Under the pieces are notes generated by a model. That model was not told the origin of the DNA and made no database searches. It saw only the letters and a list, made by a program, of their open reading frames with translations. Of a stretch of 64,000 nt of DNA, positions 1-11,541 are shown piece by piece. Each line of letters starts with the position of its first letter. The first letter of the stretch is position 1. Source of the DNA: Polytrichum commune (taxonomy: Eukaryota > Streptophyta > Polytrichopsida > Polytrichales > Polytrichaceae). Position numbers and translations under genes: made by a program. The stretch is taken from positions 6,636,501 through 6,700,500 of the forward strand of contig OX485805.1 in assembly GCA_950295325.1 (NCBI GenBank), in the 5' to 3' direction.

Positions 1-38
1 CAGAAATTTCATCCTAATTGCATTTTAATAGAACTCAC

Positions 39-670
39 CCTCATAAACATCCCCATTGCTATATGTATGTACCCTTTCCCCAAAACCTTTACTATCATCC
101 GGCTTAATCTTATTTGAACTTGTTGTTCGAGCCACTTGCAAGTGTGACCTGACACCCCGTCCCCTATCTTTGTCATCAACAAACTGTAGAATGACAGCTA
201 AAGGCCTTAAACACCTACTACTTAGCCAATCCCCAGATCTAGAACCACATTTCTCTGACCACACCTCATGAAGGTGCCACTGGCACCCGCCCAAACAGGT
301 GAGGAACAACAATATGCAACAACAAAATTAAAGCTATAAAGAACACAAGCAAGGCCGACACATTGAACCAATACCAAGGAACTATATCTATTGACAGCCA
401 GTTAAGGCCATAGGATGGGCATGCCTTCACAAACCACCATACAAAGGGGACAGCAACAAGAATGGTTGGTGGAAGCATCACCTGCAAGCACTCCTGCATA
501 TATCCATGTCCACCCCTGGCCACCCGTCCCTCTCTACTTCCTGCTGTCTGTGGCCAGCAACCCCTGCCGTTACTACGTTCGTGGCTTCGCTCAAGTTCAT
601 CCAATGACGTAAGACTATCAATCCCAGATTGTATAGTTGGAGATCGCAACAATGATGATGGAGATTTGCT
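39..670 (-). CDS. MORN-repeat membrane protein, 5' exons (partial)
   Basis: Two exons are visible. Exon A (287-670) begins after an AG and encodes a Ser-rich stretch (SPSSLLRSPTIQSGIDSLTS) followed by two hydrophobic segments (around PPTILVAVPFVWWF and NVSALLVFFIALILLLHIVV) that look membrane-spanning. A 103-bp intron (184-286, GT...CTACAG) joins in phase 0 to exon B (39-183), which ends with YSNGDVYEG, the start of a MORN repeat, at a GTGAGT donor (33-38). The remaining MORN exons lie beyond the left edge. Known: plant MORN proteins once annotated as SET7/9-like have this order of Ser-rich N-terminus, membrane segments and MORN repeats, and MORN repeats bind membranes or lipids. Inferred: this is a member of that family. 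The start codon is not resolved; an ATG at about 689 is followed by an in-frame TAG, so an upstream exon is likely. Confidence 0.6.
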
Positions 671-3042
671 CTATTTTGAAAGTTCCATGCTAAGTCCTTT
701 GAACACCTGTCAACTGCCCCTTACTTGCACATAAAAACTTGAGGTTGGATTTATCAGCGACAGTTGTGCAACAACTACCCAGACATAACACCATGCAGCA
801 GTTCTGATTCTGTGGTTGAACCCTGGAGAACACCAACAACCTTTGGTTACTCCTCACACAAAATCGTCAGAATGACCTGTCTATCTCTCCTCACGCGAGA
901 GCTGCTACCAATAAAAGTCCTTGACTGTGAGCCAAACTACTGCAACATCCACACTAACTTTTTATCATTCCAAAAGAGTATACCTGTGCAATTCCTTTGT
1001 GAAGTGGGCGGACCAAGAAGACAGGTCCTTCATATTGTACCCTGCCTCCACTCCTTTCAGGACAATTACCCCTGAAAAAGGTTGCCATTGCTGATCAGCA
1101 ACTTTGCTTCTACATACATCCAAAGCACCCAATGTTCTTACAAGTACTTGAGCTTTACAACCTCTCCGGCACCCTCCGCTAGTATTCTGTTCGGTATTTG
1201 TTCCCTGTTGTCATAACCTCAATGAAAGAGATGAACTGAAAGTTCCAACAGAACTCCACCCTCGAGAATCTTTCACAACAAGTGGCACTGAATACTTAAC
1301 TAGAATGAGGAAAGCATCCATCACATATTACGTGCAAAGTAAGCGTATGACATGACAAAAAGCCACTGATCAATTCCAGATACAAGGTCATCGGAGTTGG
1401 AGAAGCCCCAAATTACCGTTGATTTGTTCGAGCGGGGCAATGCATAACCCTGTCTACCCACACGGATATCTGCGCAACAAAGCAAAGCACTATCATCGAT
1501 TAGGGTTTCACTTGCCTTCTCAGTTACATATATCACTAATGACTGCTAAAATTACTGGCTCAGCTTGAGCTCAAGACACTCTCTTGAAATCATAACTTTG
1601 TGACAAAAACCACTCTGAAACCCTTGATGATCACAAAACATGACAGGTCAGGGCTCTCCCGAGACATCCGACAAGTTTGGGCGAAGAGGAATTCTTCCTA
1701 TTGTGAGTCTAAAATAGTCTTAATAAGAACATACACCAAGGACTTCAAATCCCATTCCCTGGAATAGTCTGCACCAGATTTTCCGCAGTAATCAGGCAAA
1801 ATTGTCCATCTCAAAACATGGCAATCGAAGCACTGATACGCATATCGGATCGTCCTGAAGTGAAAGCCGCGAACCCTAGATTCGGCCTATTCTGGACATT
1901 ACAAGTGACCCAGCAAATACAAAATCCTAACTTCGAGTTCAAATTCCACGTGATTTCTCCTAATCCATATTGATGTGCAGGCCAAAATTGCTCAGCAAAT
2001 GAACCCCTATTCGATAGGAAATTCCAATCGGTCAGCTAAGACCTTCCTGGAATTCTCAATGTGATACTGATGGGTAATCCAGGATGAAGGATTGGTTCAT
2101 TGCAACAAGATGTACAAAAACCCTCATTACACCTAATTCAAAGCCATTGCACCAGAACCTAGCATTTGAAACCAATTGCATTGAAACTAAAACAACAAGT
2201 AATTGCTTTCAAAATCCACAGGGGACCACAGGAACACGGCATTTTCTCACATCGTGCCATTGAATCATTGCAAAAGAATCATTGCTCATTTTGAAAAGAA
2301 CTAGAAATTACCTCCTCGCATTTTCCTCGGAGCCATTGCACCAAAGCCTGCCTCCATTTGCCTTGAAGCTAAAAACAAACAAACAATCACTTCAAAATGT
2401 CCACAGAGAACCACGAGAAACACGAAACTTTCTCGAAATCGTGCCGCCGACTCATTGCAACAAGAATCAGTACCTCCGAGATGAGAGATGGAGAGTGTTG
2501 TGCGAGAGAGGGTCTTATGCGACACAGGGCTTGGCGTTCAACACCGAAAGTTGAGGGAGTGGAACATGTTGCCAGGTTGTAGACATAGTGGTGGCCCTGA
2601 TTTTTTGTCTTTTCGTTTTTATCACAGTATAAGTTGAAAGTAATTCGTTTCTTTTTGCTTGTAATTTCTGTTTTTTAACGTTTTTTTTGTGGGAATTCTT
2701 TATGAACGAACCTGCTATGGTGTTACGGTATAAAGATGATGATAAAGGCAGTCATCACTGTGTAATACAAGGTCACAATCAAGCGCGACCGGTCACATTG
2801 GACAACAAAATAAATAAATACCATAACATTTTTAAGTAAAAAGGATCGGGTTTTGTGTGCACGTCTACAACACTTAAAAGGTCACTCAGACAAGGAATCT
2901 GCAGCACCTGTGTGACAGTGCAAGGTTGCATGCGTAGGTCCGAGATATTGATGCACCAAAGCTGTGATGCTACATCAGCTCCTGTTCTTAATGAAATAAA
3001 AGAGGTACTTAGATTCAGTGCACACTCGGAAGCACTTACTTA
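671..3042. other. Upstream/5' region of the MORN gene, no recognised coding
   Basis: No open frame here has a recognisable domain. Short frames at 764-1075 and 2282-2582 look like chance. The stretch probably contains 5' UTR, introns or promoter of the leftward MORN gene, but I could not fix any exon boundary. Confidence 0.4.
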
Positions 3043-3085
3043 CTTGTATGACGATGATGATACAACATCATCATCGTCATACAAG
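3043..3085. repeat. Perfect 19-bp inverted repeat with 5-nt loop
   Basis: Bases 3043-3061 are the exact reverse complement of 3067-3085, with loop ACAAC between. The arms contain GATGATGAT/ATCATCATC, so the hairpin may have arisen by foldback slippage on a GAT trinucleotide tract. No gene function is assigned. Confidence 0.85.
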
Positions 3086-3827
3086 GAGGACATAGGACCC
3101 CGTCTTAAATTTTTAGCATATCCCGACGGGAAGTATCTAATAGAACGTCAAGCCCCGCAAAAGTGGCAACACCTCCTCCTAGAGAGCCTACCAATGCATC
3201 ATTCCGTGAGATCCACAACTAACATGACAACCCAAACCCTAACCCCGGCAATTCAAACGACAGAAGGGTTCAGGATTTGGACCATGCTCTCCCTCACTCG
3301 AGTCAATCCCAAACCCTGCCGAAACTTCGCCATTTCATTCTCCTCACAAGCAACGAAAGTAACGGCGAGTGCGCGGATCAAAATCCGAATCCAAATGCAA
3401 AATGCAAACCTCAGAGTTTGAATACAGGGCGACGAAAAGAAAGTATTCAAGGCAAGGATTGGAGTGTACTCACCTGGGTCGTTAGAATGTCATGCGAAGA
3501 GCGGAGGGGGAAGTGCTTGAAAACGCAAAGGCTTATTAAGCTAAGGAGGAGCTGTGAATCGCATTGGGAGAGGAGAGGGGAGCCAATTCGCGGACAGCCG
3601 TCGATTCTGGGCCTGGGATCGGGGGATCGGACGGTCTGTAAGGCATGCTGGGAGACCGGGGAGTGCTGAGCTGGCTGGCTGCTGGGCGCCGAGCCAGCAG
3701 GGTGCTGAGCTTCCAGGGCAGCGGAATTAAGGGGGGCAGAGGGCCCACGGAGCTAGCCACCTAAGGGGGAGAAAGAATCACTGGCATTTTGAAGTACTAC
3801 CTGCCCACTCGCTTTCTATATATATAA
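3086..3827. other. GC-richer intergenic stretch, possible promoter
   Basis: Base composition rises from about 3450 to 3770 (CpG-rich, GAGCGGAGGGGG-like tracts), unlike the AT-rich flanks. It could be the promoter of the leftward MORN gene. No coding frame with a recognisable domain was seen. A short TATATATATAA run lies at about 3817-3827. Confidence 0.3.
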
Positions 3828-3835
3828 GCCCTGGC

Positions 3836-4061
3836 CAGTGATCAGGGAGATTTTTAGGCATAATCTGTTGAGATCCCAGTGTTTGCAACTCCAACAGGAT
3901 ATACGTTGACATCCTCCATTTTTCCTTTATTAAATTGGGGTATGTTCTATAGATTCTTCTAAAATGATCGGATATTTTCTTGCAGTTTTGAACTTCAACC
4001 AGTTATTTTTCAAACTCAACCGGTTCATTTGTAACTAACTGCCGGTTCTCCCCGATCATTG
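3836..4061 (+). mobile_element. hAT-type MITE, complete, 226 bp
   Basis: Terminal inverted repeats CAGTGATCAGGGAGA and (reverse complement of the right end) CAATGATCGGGGAGA match at 13 of 15 bases and fit the hAT end consensus YARNG. They are flanked by a perfect 8-bp target duplication GCCCTGGC (3828-3835 and 4062-4069), the hAT signature. There is no coding capacity, so it is a non-autonomous element. A second 226-bp copy lies at 10332-10557 and fragments lie near 7.9-8.8 kb. Confidence 0.9.
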
Positions 4062-4069
4062 GCCCTGGC

Positions 4070-4599
4070 TGATTGGTTTATGGGGAAATAATTGGGAAAA
4101 CGTCCATTAAAATTTCAAAATATCGTATTATCGGGGTCTTGTCTTCTCATTAATATGGTAGATGTTGTAAACTTATCATATTATTGAGAGAATACAAAAA
4201 CATAAGTAAGATGAGAGTTCAAACATATACAACGAATTTAAGCAATATAAATGGTATGGGATTATATCTCATAGCTCCAAAAAAATACAATTCCAATAAT
4301 GCAAGGAATTCAATTACATAGGCATATTAAATGATATTGAATAATTGGATTGCATTGATGCTACAAAGTCATGCAAATCTAATGTATTCATCTGGTAAGG
4401 TTATCCCAAATATGAATTCGCCATTGTGTTCTACAAGAAGGGTGTAGGATTGTGCATCTTTCCCATCTTTGAGATGTTGTAGTTGACTAGTATATGGGCT
4501 TTATGTTTGGGCTTTATGTTTGCCTATCCTAAAGGTAAAAGCTACTAAAGTTGACCGTCTAATTAGTTTGTGAAGTAAATGTTAAATCCCCTCATAAAT
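4070..4599. other. AT-rich intergenic sequence
   Basis: I see no gene, repeat or structured element in this AT-rich stretch. Confidence 0.5.
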
Positions 4600-4672
4600 T
4601 CCTCCTATCCTCCTTATAAGTATCCTCCTCCTCCTCCTCCTCCTCCTTATTATTATTATTATCATCATCATC
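4600..4672. repeat. Compound trinucleotide microsatellite
   Basis: Successive runs of CCT/TCC, then TTA, then TCA triplets. The short minus-strand frame across it (poly-Arg/Ile) is a product of the repeat. Confidence 0.9.
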
Positions 4673-5799
4673 CGGTAGTTTAACGTCATCTCGGAACAGA
4701 TGGACAACCTTTGGACTTTGGCCTCTAGTGTGAAGGGTCGAGAGGCTGAATTCTTGGTTTCTTGCACTCTGATTGGTGGAAATCGACGGCCTCTTGACCT
4801 TTGGCCATAGTGTGAAGTAGCCCTAATTTGTTGATACAAAGTCAACAAGATTGTTGTTTCAGAGGTACTTAGGGTTTCTTAACAACCCCATGTGCTTACT
4901 CTTTCCAATTCTTAGTTAGGGCCTTGCTCCAAACACGGGTTTCGCATTAAAAAAACCCATGCAGTCTCCACAATCCGGCTGAAGATCCGTCTATAGAGTT
5001 ATTCGTAACGTCCCTCCAACGAGGGATGAAAACGTGGGGTTGACCCTTACCTCTATTAAAAGCTCCTCAAATCGTTGTATATCGGAGCCTATTTTGAAAG
5101 TTGGGTGAATTTTTTTGGCACTTCCTCTTTTCATTGTAACACTTAATTTTTCGGAGCACGTTGTGGGTTTCATCAGTTCATCTAAAAAGTAAGCTTTCTA
5201 GAGTTCAATGTTCATTGTACCTAAACCGAAAGTTGCTAATGACTTTAAGATCACATCGATGCAGTAATGATATTTAGTCATTTTCATGATTTGTCTACAA
5301 TCAATTTAGAATCATTAAACTTCAAACAATTATGATAGAACTATAGTCCAAACTCTAGAGATTATATAAAGAATAGATATACATTCCAAGGTAAGAAAAC
5401 AAGTCCATAGAATGTTGACAAGTTCCAATCAAAATAATATGAAGTTTCTATATATAGAAATATATAATCAAAGGAAAATGTTACTTCATTCTTGACTTTA
5501 AATGATTATTATGACAACCATCTTTTCATATTGAAATGGGATCATCGCCATCGACAAAAAAAAGTTCAAGAGGAGCACAATGATGCCTATTGTGACCATC
5601 GTAGCACCTTCCTTTTGGATGAATTTGCTTTCAAAAGTCATTTATAAACCCAAAATGGGCCTCTCTAGAAGTAAAGGATTTAGAACATTGTAGAGTTGAA
5701 GTTTAGGATCTAAAACAGGGCTCCTAACATCCCATAATTATGCTGAATAATGTTAGGCTAAACCCATGGTTTCAATTGCTTTAGTTCATATATAACTCT
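4673..5799. other. AT-rich intergenic sequence
   Basis: Only short chance frames; no domain, RNA gene or repeat recognised. Confidence 0.5.
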
Positions 5800-5990
5800 A
5801 ATATAATGTATGGGTTCTAATGGGTTTATGCTAGGATCTTGATAATGTGATTGTCTGACCTAGGGCAAGGAAATAGAATCCCATCATTAACAATGTTACA
5901 TGGGACTCCGCACTCAACTAACTTTGATTCTTGAACTATAGTACTTTTCAATTTATAACTTCTTATGTACTTGTAAGCGATGGAATATTC
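5800..5990 (+). repeat. Diverged direct repeat, copy 1
   Basis: Aligns by eye with 6453-6650: both contain ATGTATGGGTTC, AGGATCTTG, ACAATGTTA, GGAACTCC/GGGACTCC and a TTCAATT...TAACT block in the same order. Probably an old repeat of unknown class. Confidence 0.55.
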
Positions 5991-6083
5991 TCAAAGACAA
6001 TATTTAACTATGTGATGGTCCAATGAAATGGAATAGATTTTAAAGTCAAGGAAGCTTAAAAGGCTAGCGAGACTGAAAGTATA

Positions 6084-6446
6084 TCATGATGGTTTCAAAC
6101 TGGTTAAATCTCCAGATTGGTGGAGTGCGGTAGCCTTTGTGAGATAGAGGCTAACGTTAACTTGTTGGGATGATTGAAAGAAAGACTTTAGGCTCTCTAG
6201 AACTTCATTTTCAAATAGTGATGTAAACTTATCTCTAGTGGGGTTGTATAGGGGACATTCCAACACGAAACGTGCCTCATTTTCAGTTGCATTGTAGGAG
6301 CAAAAGTGGCATAGTCTAGTATTTCTAGAGACAGGGATGACCATACATCGTCTAGTTTCACTGGCAAGTATGTGATTTGAGGTGTAGTAGGCAACAATGA
6401 TCTTGCGTTGTGGTAGAATAAGAAGATGGTAGTATTTCAAGATCAC
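6084..6446 (-). pseudogene. LINE-like reverse transcriptase C-terminal fragment
   Basis: The minus-strand frame contains LCHFCSYNATENEARFVLEC followed by PLYNPTRDKF. Known: many non-LTR retrotransposons end with a zinc-binding motif C-x2-C...E-x-H-F-x3-C-P-x-Y...R. Seen: the two Cys pairs and the CPLY...R context are present, but the usual His before F is replaced (EARF). Inferred: a decayed LINE 3' fragment. No reverse transcriptase core was seen nearby. It sits between the two diverged direct repeats, so all three may belong to one old element. Confidence 0.5.
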
Positions 6447-6452
6447 TAGTTA

Positions 6453-6650
6453 TTATATGTATGGGTTCCAATTGGTTTTTTGCGAGGATCTTGGTAATTG
6501 GATTCTCCAATTTGGGGTGAAGGAATTAGGGTCATTTCATATGTAAGAACAATGTTATGTGGAACTCCACATTCAACATACTTGGACTTTGAAGTTCTAG
6601 ATTATTTCAATTGGTAACTCCTTCTAGACTCGTAATTGATGAAATATTAT
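6453..6650 (+). repeat. Diverged direct repeat, copy 2
   Basis: Partner of 5800-5990, from which it is separated by the LINE-like fragment. Confidence 0.55.
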
Positions 6651-6684
6651 TAATAAGAGCATATTTCCATTGACGACCTAAATT

Positions 6685-7290
6685 CAAAGATGGTTTATGC
6701 CCTTTGTGATGAACTGCAAAGTGCGCAACCCTTAAAGTTTCAATCACTGATTTTTCAATCATCCAAAGTTTCAATCACACATTTTAGATTTCAACATTGG
6801 GTTGCATTGGACGTGTTTTTTCACATTTGTAGTATTCGTGGCGGAGTAGGCGGAAGCGTGGGGAAAGAAAGAGTAGAGATAAAGTGAAGAGGAGGAGCTA
6901 AAATGTTCATTTGCGCATGGTTTTTACCCTTTGTGATGGACTCCTAAGTGCCTAACCATTGAAGTTTAAATCTCTAATTTTTGGCATGTTTTGTAAACGT
7001 ACATTTCAAGTTTTAGATTCGACACTAGTTGAAGTGAACACGTTCTTCACATTTGTGGTAGTTGTGGAGGAATAGGTGGAAGTGTAGAGATTGAAAGAGA
7101 AGAGACAAAGTGAAGAGGACGATATAAAGTACTCATCTACACGTGGCTTATTCCCTTTTTCATGAATCATGTAGTGCTCAACCTTAAAAGTTTCAACCAC
7201 ACACATTTCAAAACTTCGAATGATTCAACCACATTCTATAATACATTTTCTATTTCACTTGGAACCCCAACGCTTTTAAACAGTCATTTT
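6685..7290 (+). repeat. Diverged tandem repeat, about 225-bp unit
   Basis: Units begin near 6685, 6912 and 7138. Shared landmarks are GTTTATGCCC/GTTTTTACCC, CCTTTGTGATG, TTCACATTTGTGGTAGT, GGAGGAATAGG/GCGGAGTAGG, AAGTGAAGAGGA and TTTCAATCAC. The third unit is partial. Class unknown. Confidence 0.6.
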
Positions 7291-7852
7291 ACCCCTAAAT
7301 TCCGTGATCTTCAATCGTAAAGTACGCAGGGTAGGTGTACACATGATTGCACACTTGCGTTTTACATGAATAGTCTATAGTGAAAGAAAGAAAAAATGAT
7401 AACAAAATTTGGGATCAAATTGCTCATCATAATCATAGTTAATTCCCAAAAATTTCTAAACAAAGTATCATTTTTACAAGGACATGGAATCCAAAATTGT
7501 TGCAATCTAATATATATTTAGATGGTTGATCTCTATCTCCATTGATCCTATATTGCACACAAATGCTCATATCATCGCACACAATTGTTCTTATTGTTAT
7601 GCACCATACAATTGAGTAGGAAGTTTCAAGTAAGATGCCCCACACCCAAGGGAAAATAAAATAAAATAAAAAACCTACAACAACCCATACATAATCGAAG
7701 ATTAAGTTGTGGCAAATGGGAAATTATAGGTGCATGCACAATCATAGGTGCACTTACCCTATATGGGTGACTTGGAGTAACTTCATCCATTTTCAATTAT
7801 TGGCAATGGGCAATCACTCATACCTACAAGTTACAATCACAAAAGGAGCCAC
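7291..7852. other. AT-rich intergenic sequence
   Basis: No gene or repeat recognised. Confidence 0.5.
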
Positions 7853-8012
7853 ATGTCCGGGGAGATTTTGGGGACAATCGGTCAAGACCTAGTGTTTTCC
7901 AAGTCCAATTGGTTACATGTTGTGATCTTTTGGTTTTTTTTTAATTATTAAATTGGGATATATTCCATAGATTATTGTAAAATGATCGATAGTATTTTGA
8001 TGTTTTTTTTTT
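7853..8012 (+). mobile_element. hAT MITE fragment (left part)
   Basis: TCCGGGGAGATTTT, CCTAGTGTTTTCCAAGTCC and TTAAATTGGGATATATTCC line up with the left two thirds of the 226-bp MITE. The right end is absent here, but a matching right-end piece lies at 8695-8766. Confidence 0.7.
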
Positions 8013-8261
8013 GTTTTTTTTACACAAATTGAGAAATCAATTGCAAGAGGAAACTAAGAACACCCATTAAAAGGAAACAATGCAAAATAAATAAATAATG
8101 CCCATTTGTGGCGTAACCATCCAGGTAATAACTAAGTTGCTACGGTTCACAATAAGACCTTTGACGCCCCCCCCCCCCCCCAAGTCGAGTCTAAGTTGTT
8201 CAACACCTTATGGTAGGCAATGTCCGGAGCTTTTTCTAAATCCAAGAGCGTATGTTACAAT

Positions 8262-8488
8262 GATTAGGGAGAACCGACAACTAGTTACAGATGAACTAGT
8301 TGAGTTTGAGAAATAACCAGTTGAAGTTCAAGACTTCAGGAGAATTACTGATCACTTCAAAGGAATTTATGGAATATAGCGCAAATTAACATAGAAAAAC
8401 CGAAGGATGTCAACCTATAACTGGTTGGACTTGCAAACACTAGGGTCTCAACCAATTATGCCCATAAATCTCCCCGGACACTAGTCTA
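8262..8488 (-). mobile_element. hAT MITE, inverted diverged copy
   Basis: Reading the minus strand gives the MITE end to end: TAGTGTCCGGGGAGATTTA at the right edge and, at the left edge, CAATGATTAGGGAGAACC as the complementary terminal repeat. I did not find a clean 8-bp target duplication, so it is older than the 3836 copy. Confidence 0.7.
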
Positions 8489-8499
8489 TTCCGACTCGT

Positions 8500-8645
8500 C
8501 CTACCATAGCCTTGCAAAGGTGTCCCAAATGACTTGAAGTGTTTTCTCAATGGGCCACTGAAGATCATTGAATACCATATCATTTCTTTGGCACCAAATG
8601 ATCCAAGGGAGGCCGCTCCTAAGGAAGAACCAAATGCGACTGAAT
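8500..8645 (-). pseudogene. LINE (L1-type) C-terminal fragment
   Basis: Minus-strand translation gives IWFFLRSGLPWIIWCQRNDM then VFNDLQWPIEKTLQVIWDTF. This is the W-x-IW-x2-RN-x2-VF block typical of the end of plant L1 LINE reverse transcriptase proteins. About 48 residues survive between MITE fragments. Confidence 0.6.
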
Positions 8646-8694
8646 TATTTCAGTGTGTTTGATGAACCGTTTCAATGTTCCTAAGTCTTGATGA

Positions 8695-8766
8695 ACTCTC
8701 AACTGGTTATTTCTCAAACTCAACCGGTTCATCAATAACCGGTGGTTGGTCCTCCCTCTTCATTGG
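8695..8766 (+). mobile_element. hAT MITE fragment (right part)
   Basis: Contains AACTGGTTATTTCTCAAACT and CAACCGGTTCATC, the right third of the MITE. Together with 7853-8012 it may be one copy split by the intervening 680 bp. Confidence 0.6.
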
Positions 8767-9715
8767 AAAAAGAGTTTCCCCAAATGAAAGAATATTTTGG
8801 GAAGGAGAAGGGACACCTATCGTGACCACCACGAAATCATCGACGAAAGAGGCTTTTGGATGAAGTTTGATGGATGAGAACTTGTCGCCGGATGAAACTT
8901 CCCAACCCACCGCTTTATGGGGTGGATCCGAACTTGGAGCTTTGATGCGTCCCCGAATTCGTAACTTTTAACCTGAAACTATTTAAATACCATTTTGGAG
9001 TTGACTTTTCTCCATGACGTGATTATTAATAGTAAGGTTTACACGCTTTCTTTATATTGTCGAGTGTATTCGTTTTTTTATATTTAGAATATGTGTAGCG
9101 TAATTGACTCGTCTGTCCAGCTACCGCCTCATGAGGAGAGGGGATAAGTTAGACCTCCGAGTCTCCTGCGTGGGACCCACCACTCATGCTGCTTGCTTAC
9201 TAGTGAGTTACTACTCTACACCCAATTTAGTGTGGGCCACACTATTCCCAACCCCCCGACCACCTCGATCCAACGAAAAGGAAAACATGTCGGCGTCCAT
9301 GAGCCCCTTTCAGTGTATATTTTTGACACCGTTTTTTTGCAAGTTTTTGACATTTGACACGCAAAAACTTGCACAAAAATGAAGTGCACGTCAATTGACA
9401 CACACAATTTAGGTTTTGACATATAGTGTGACTTGTGAAGAAAAAACCCACGCGTCAATTGACACTTTAGAAATTGAACTGACACGTACTGCCATGCATA
9501 TGATATTTGAGGTGACATTCTGAAAGAAAATGTAGATGTCAATTAACATGCATTTTCGTTTTTGAAAACATCACGTGACACTTTGGATTTGAAGTTGAAT
9601 GTTAAATAAAATTTGTCAAACATACACATTGAGCCCATTTAGCTCTACACTCATTATCCCGATTAGTGAGTGAAAGAGGGCTAATAGCGAGTGGTGGAAG
9701 TTAGTGAAGGCGTAT
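8767..9715. other. Intergenic sequence rich in TTGACA-like words
   Basis: Between 9310 and 9560 the words TTGACA, TGACAC and TTGACAC recur on both strands; no regular period was established. No gene recognised. Confidence 0.4.
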
Positions 9716-9785
9716 AATCCGGCGTATAATGCGGCGGATATTGCGTGGTGTGTTGAATTTCAGCTCATTGCAAAGTTCACAGTGG

Positions 9786-9875
9786 GCTTGCATGCTGTGG
9801 ATAGGTGCTCATGAACTTGCATGCTGTGGATAGGTGCTCATGAACTTGCATGCTGTGGATAAGTGCTCATGAACG
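9786..9875 (+). repeat. 30-bp minisatellite, three units
   Basis: The unit CTTGCATGCTGTGGATAGGT plus GCTCATGAA repeats three times. The equivalent place in copy 2 (about 16480-16540) has two units. Confidence 0.85.
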
Positions 9876-10331
9876 GCAGCATGCACAAACCTTGAAGTAC
9901 AGCTCCTACTAAGAGTTCTCTCTACGAATTCGACAGCGGGAGAAGAGAAAAAAAGGACCGACTTTTGGGGGGTGCGCCCCTTTATACTATCCACCTCCGC
10001 TTCCCAGACTTAGTCATTGGATGCCTTCCCCGCCTTCTTCTCTTGCAGAGGTTATTTCAAACCTCCTGACAGAATTCCCTGTTTTCTGTTTATAGTAGAA
10101 AAATGCGCATCTATCAATGCCCCTCTGATACCCCAGCCGTCATATGACTTAGTCTATGTTATTTAATATTTTTTTGTTTTGTGTGGATATGACATACGCC
10201 ATTGGGAGGAAGGGTGGTGGCCACATTAATTTATTCAGGTATCATGACGGTATATTTTAACCAATATGTAGACCCAAACACAACTCCATTCAATGCTTTC
10301 AAGTGTAAACCTATTTAGGTGGGGTTTGGGC

Positions 10332-10557
10332 TAGTGATCGGGGAGATTTTTGGGCATAATCGGTTGAGATCCTAGTGTTTGCAAGTCCAACCGGTTACAT
10401 GTTGAGATCCTTTGGTTCTCCTTTATTAAATTGGGGTATATTCCATAAATTCCTCTAAAATGATCAGTAATTTTCCTGCAGTCTTGAACTTCAATCGGTT
10501 ATTTCTCAAACTCAACCGGTTCATCTGTAACTAGCTGCCGGTTTTCCCCGATCATAG
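10332..10557 (+). mobile_element. hAT-type MITE, second complete copy
   Basis: 226 bp, same length as the 3836 copy. Ends TAGTGATCGGGGAGA and reverse complement CTATGATCGGGGAAA. The flanking 8-bp duplication GTTTGGGC lies at 10324-10331 and 10558-10565. Copy 2 of the duplicated block has the unoccupied site with a single GTTTGGGC at 24279-24286, which confirms insertion. Confidence 0.93.
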
Positions 10558-10814
10558 GTTTGGGCCATTTGGAGGCTGCAATTATGATAGAGTTTCCAAG
10601 GCTTGAGGCCATTGTCATGATGAATACAATTATTTATTTGTCTCCCCTAAACCCTAAACCCTAGAGCCTTGCTCTATTATCTCGCATGCAAGAGTGGCAA
10701 TGACGAACGTATGTGGACGTTGTTAAGGGGATACTAACTACCAATGTCCCTTTCTAGTTCAATCTTTTAATGTTACTTGAATCCATCCTCAAGTTCACTT
10801 CAAAGTTTACTAAT

Positions 10815-11520
10815 GTGTGAGAGCAAAACATCCAAGATTGGACCCTAAACCCTTATAACATCCACAATATGAAATACGTTTTGACTAAATACAAAACCAA
10901 TTAGAATATCATGTTTAAACGTCCCATATAACATATTAACATGATCAAGATTGTATTTACTATGACCTTCCGATTAGACTCTTCTTCATATTATGCAAAC
11001 AATATTTGTTATATCTTCCTCCATTATCTAATACACGTGGAGAGAACAATGAATAACAACATGATGTTGTGCTTCTCCGATTTAGTTTTACATCACATTC
11101 CATATATTAAATACATCATGAACGATGGTTTATTAGCAACTAATATGTGATTCCCTAAAGTGAGCGAAACATCCAAAGTTGGACCCTTAGCCCCTATTAA
11201 CATCCACAATATTCCATGTTATTTGCATAAACACAAGACCAATCAATATATCGCGTTTAAACGTCTCAAATAACAAATTAACATAATCAAGATCGTCTTC
11301 ACTATAACCTTCCTATAAGACTCTTCTCACGAGTAAGACAATGTTATACATTGACATTGGATAGATTAATATGTTATAACCCTATCTCCTATCTCCTATC
11401 TCCTAAACCCTAAACACCAAATGTAGTTGTGGTTCACTGATGCCCCCATATACAAACAACATCTATTTTATCTTGCGCCATCATCTAATATACATGGAAG
11501 GAACAGGGAATAACAACATG
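10815..11520 (+). repeat. Diverged tandem duplication inside the block
   Basis: Segments from about 10815 and from about 11160 share GAGCAAAACATCCAA/GAGCGAAACATCCAA, TTAACATCCACAATAT, GTTTAAACGTC, TTAACATGATCAAGAT/TTAACATAATCAAGAT, GACTCTTCT and, further on, ATCTAATACACGTGG/ATCTAATATACATGG and AATAACAACATGA. The same pair is present in copy 2. Confidence 0.7.
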
Positions 11521-11541
11521 ATTGCTTGAATGGCTTCATTT

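Larger units (their letters stand above)
9716..11541 (+). repeat. Duplicated block, copy 1
   Basis: Near-identical to 16410-16546 joined to 23834-25262. Copy 1 carries a 226-bp MITE (10332-10557) that copy 2 lacks, and has no retrotransposon at 9877-9881, where copy 2 carries element A. Beyond 11541 the copies diverge, but a related stretch (CTCAAATTAATATATGGA) resumes at about 11577 here and at about 25897 in copy 2, so an indel of roughly 600 bp separates them. Function and class are unknown. Confidence 0.9.

Noticed and set aside
764-1075. 103-codon plus-strand frame
   Set aside because: No domain, no intron signals, ordinary composition for chance.
8160-8185. Long C run in a short open frame
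   Set aside because: Homopolymer, possibly of variable length in assembly; the frame has no other support.
10640-10670. Telomere-like CCCTAAACCCTAAACCCTA
   Set aside because: Fewer than three units, and the same run is in the duplicated block at 24366; too short for an interstitial telomere.
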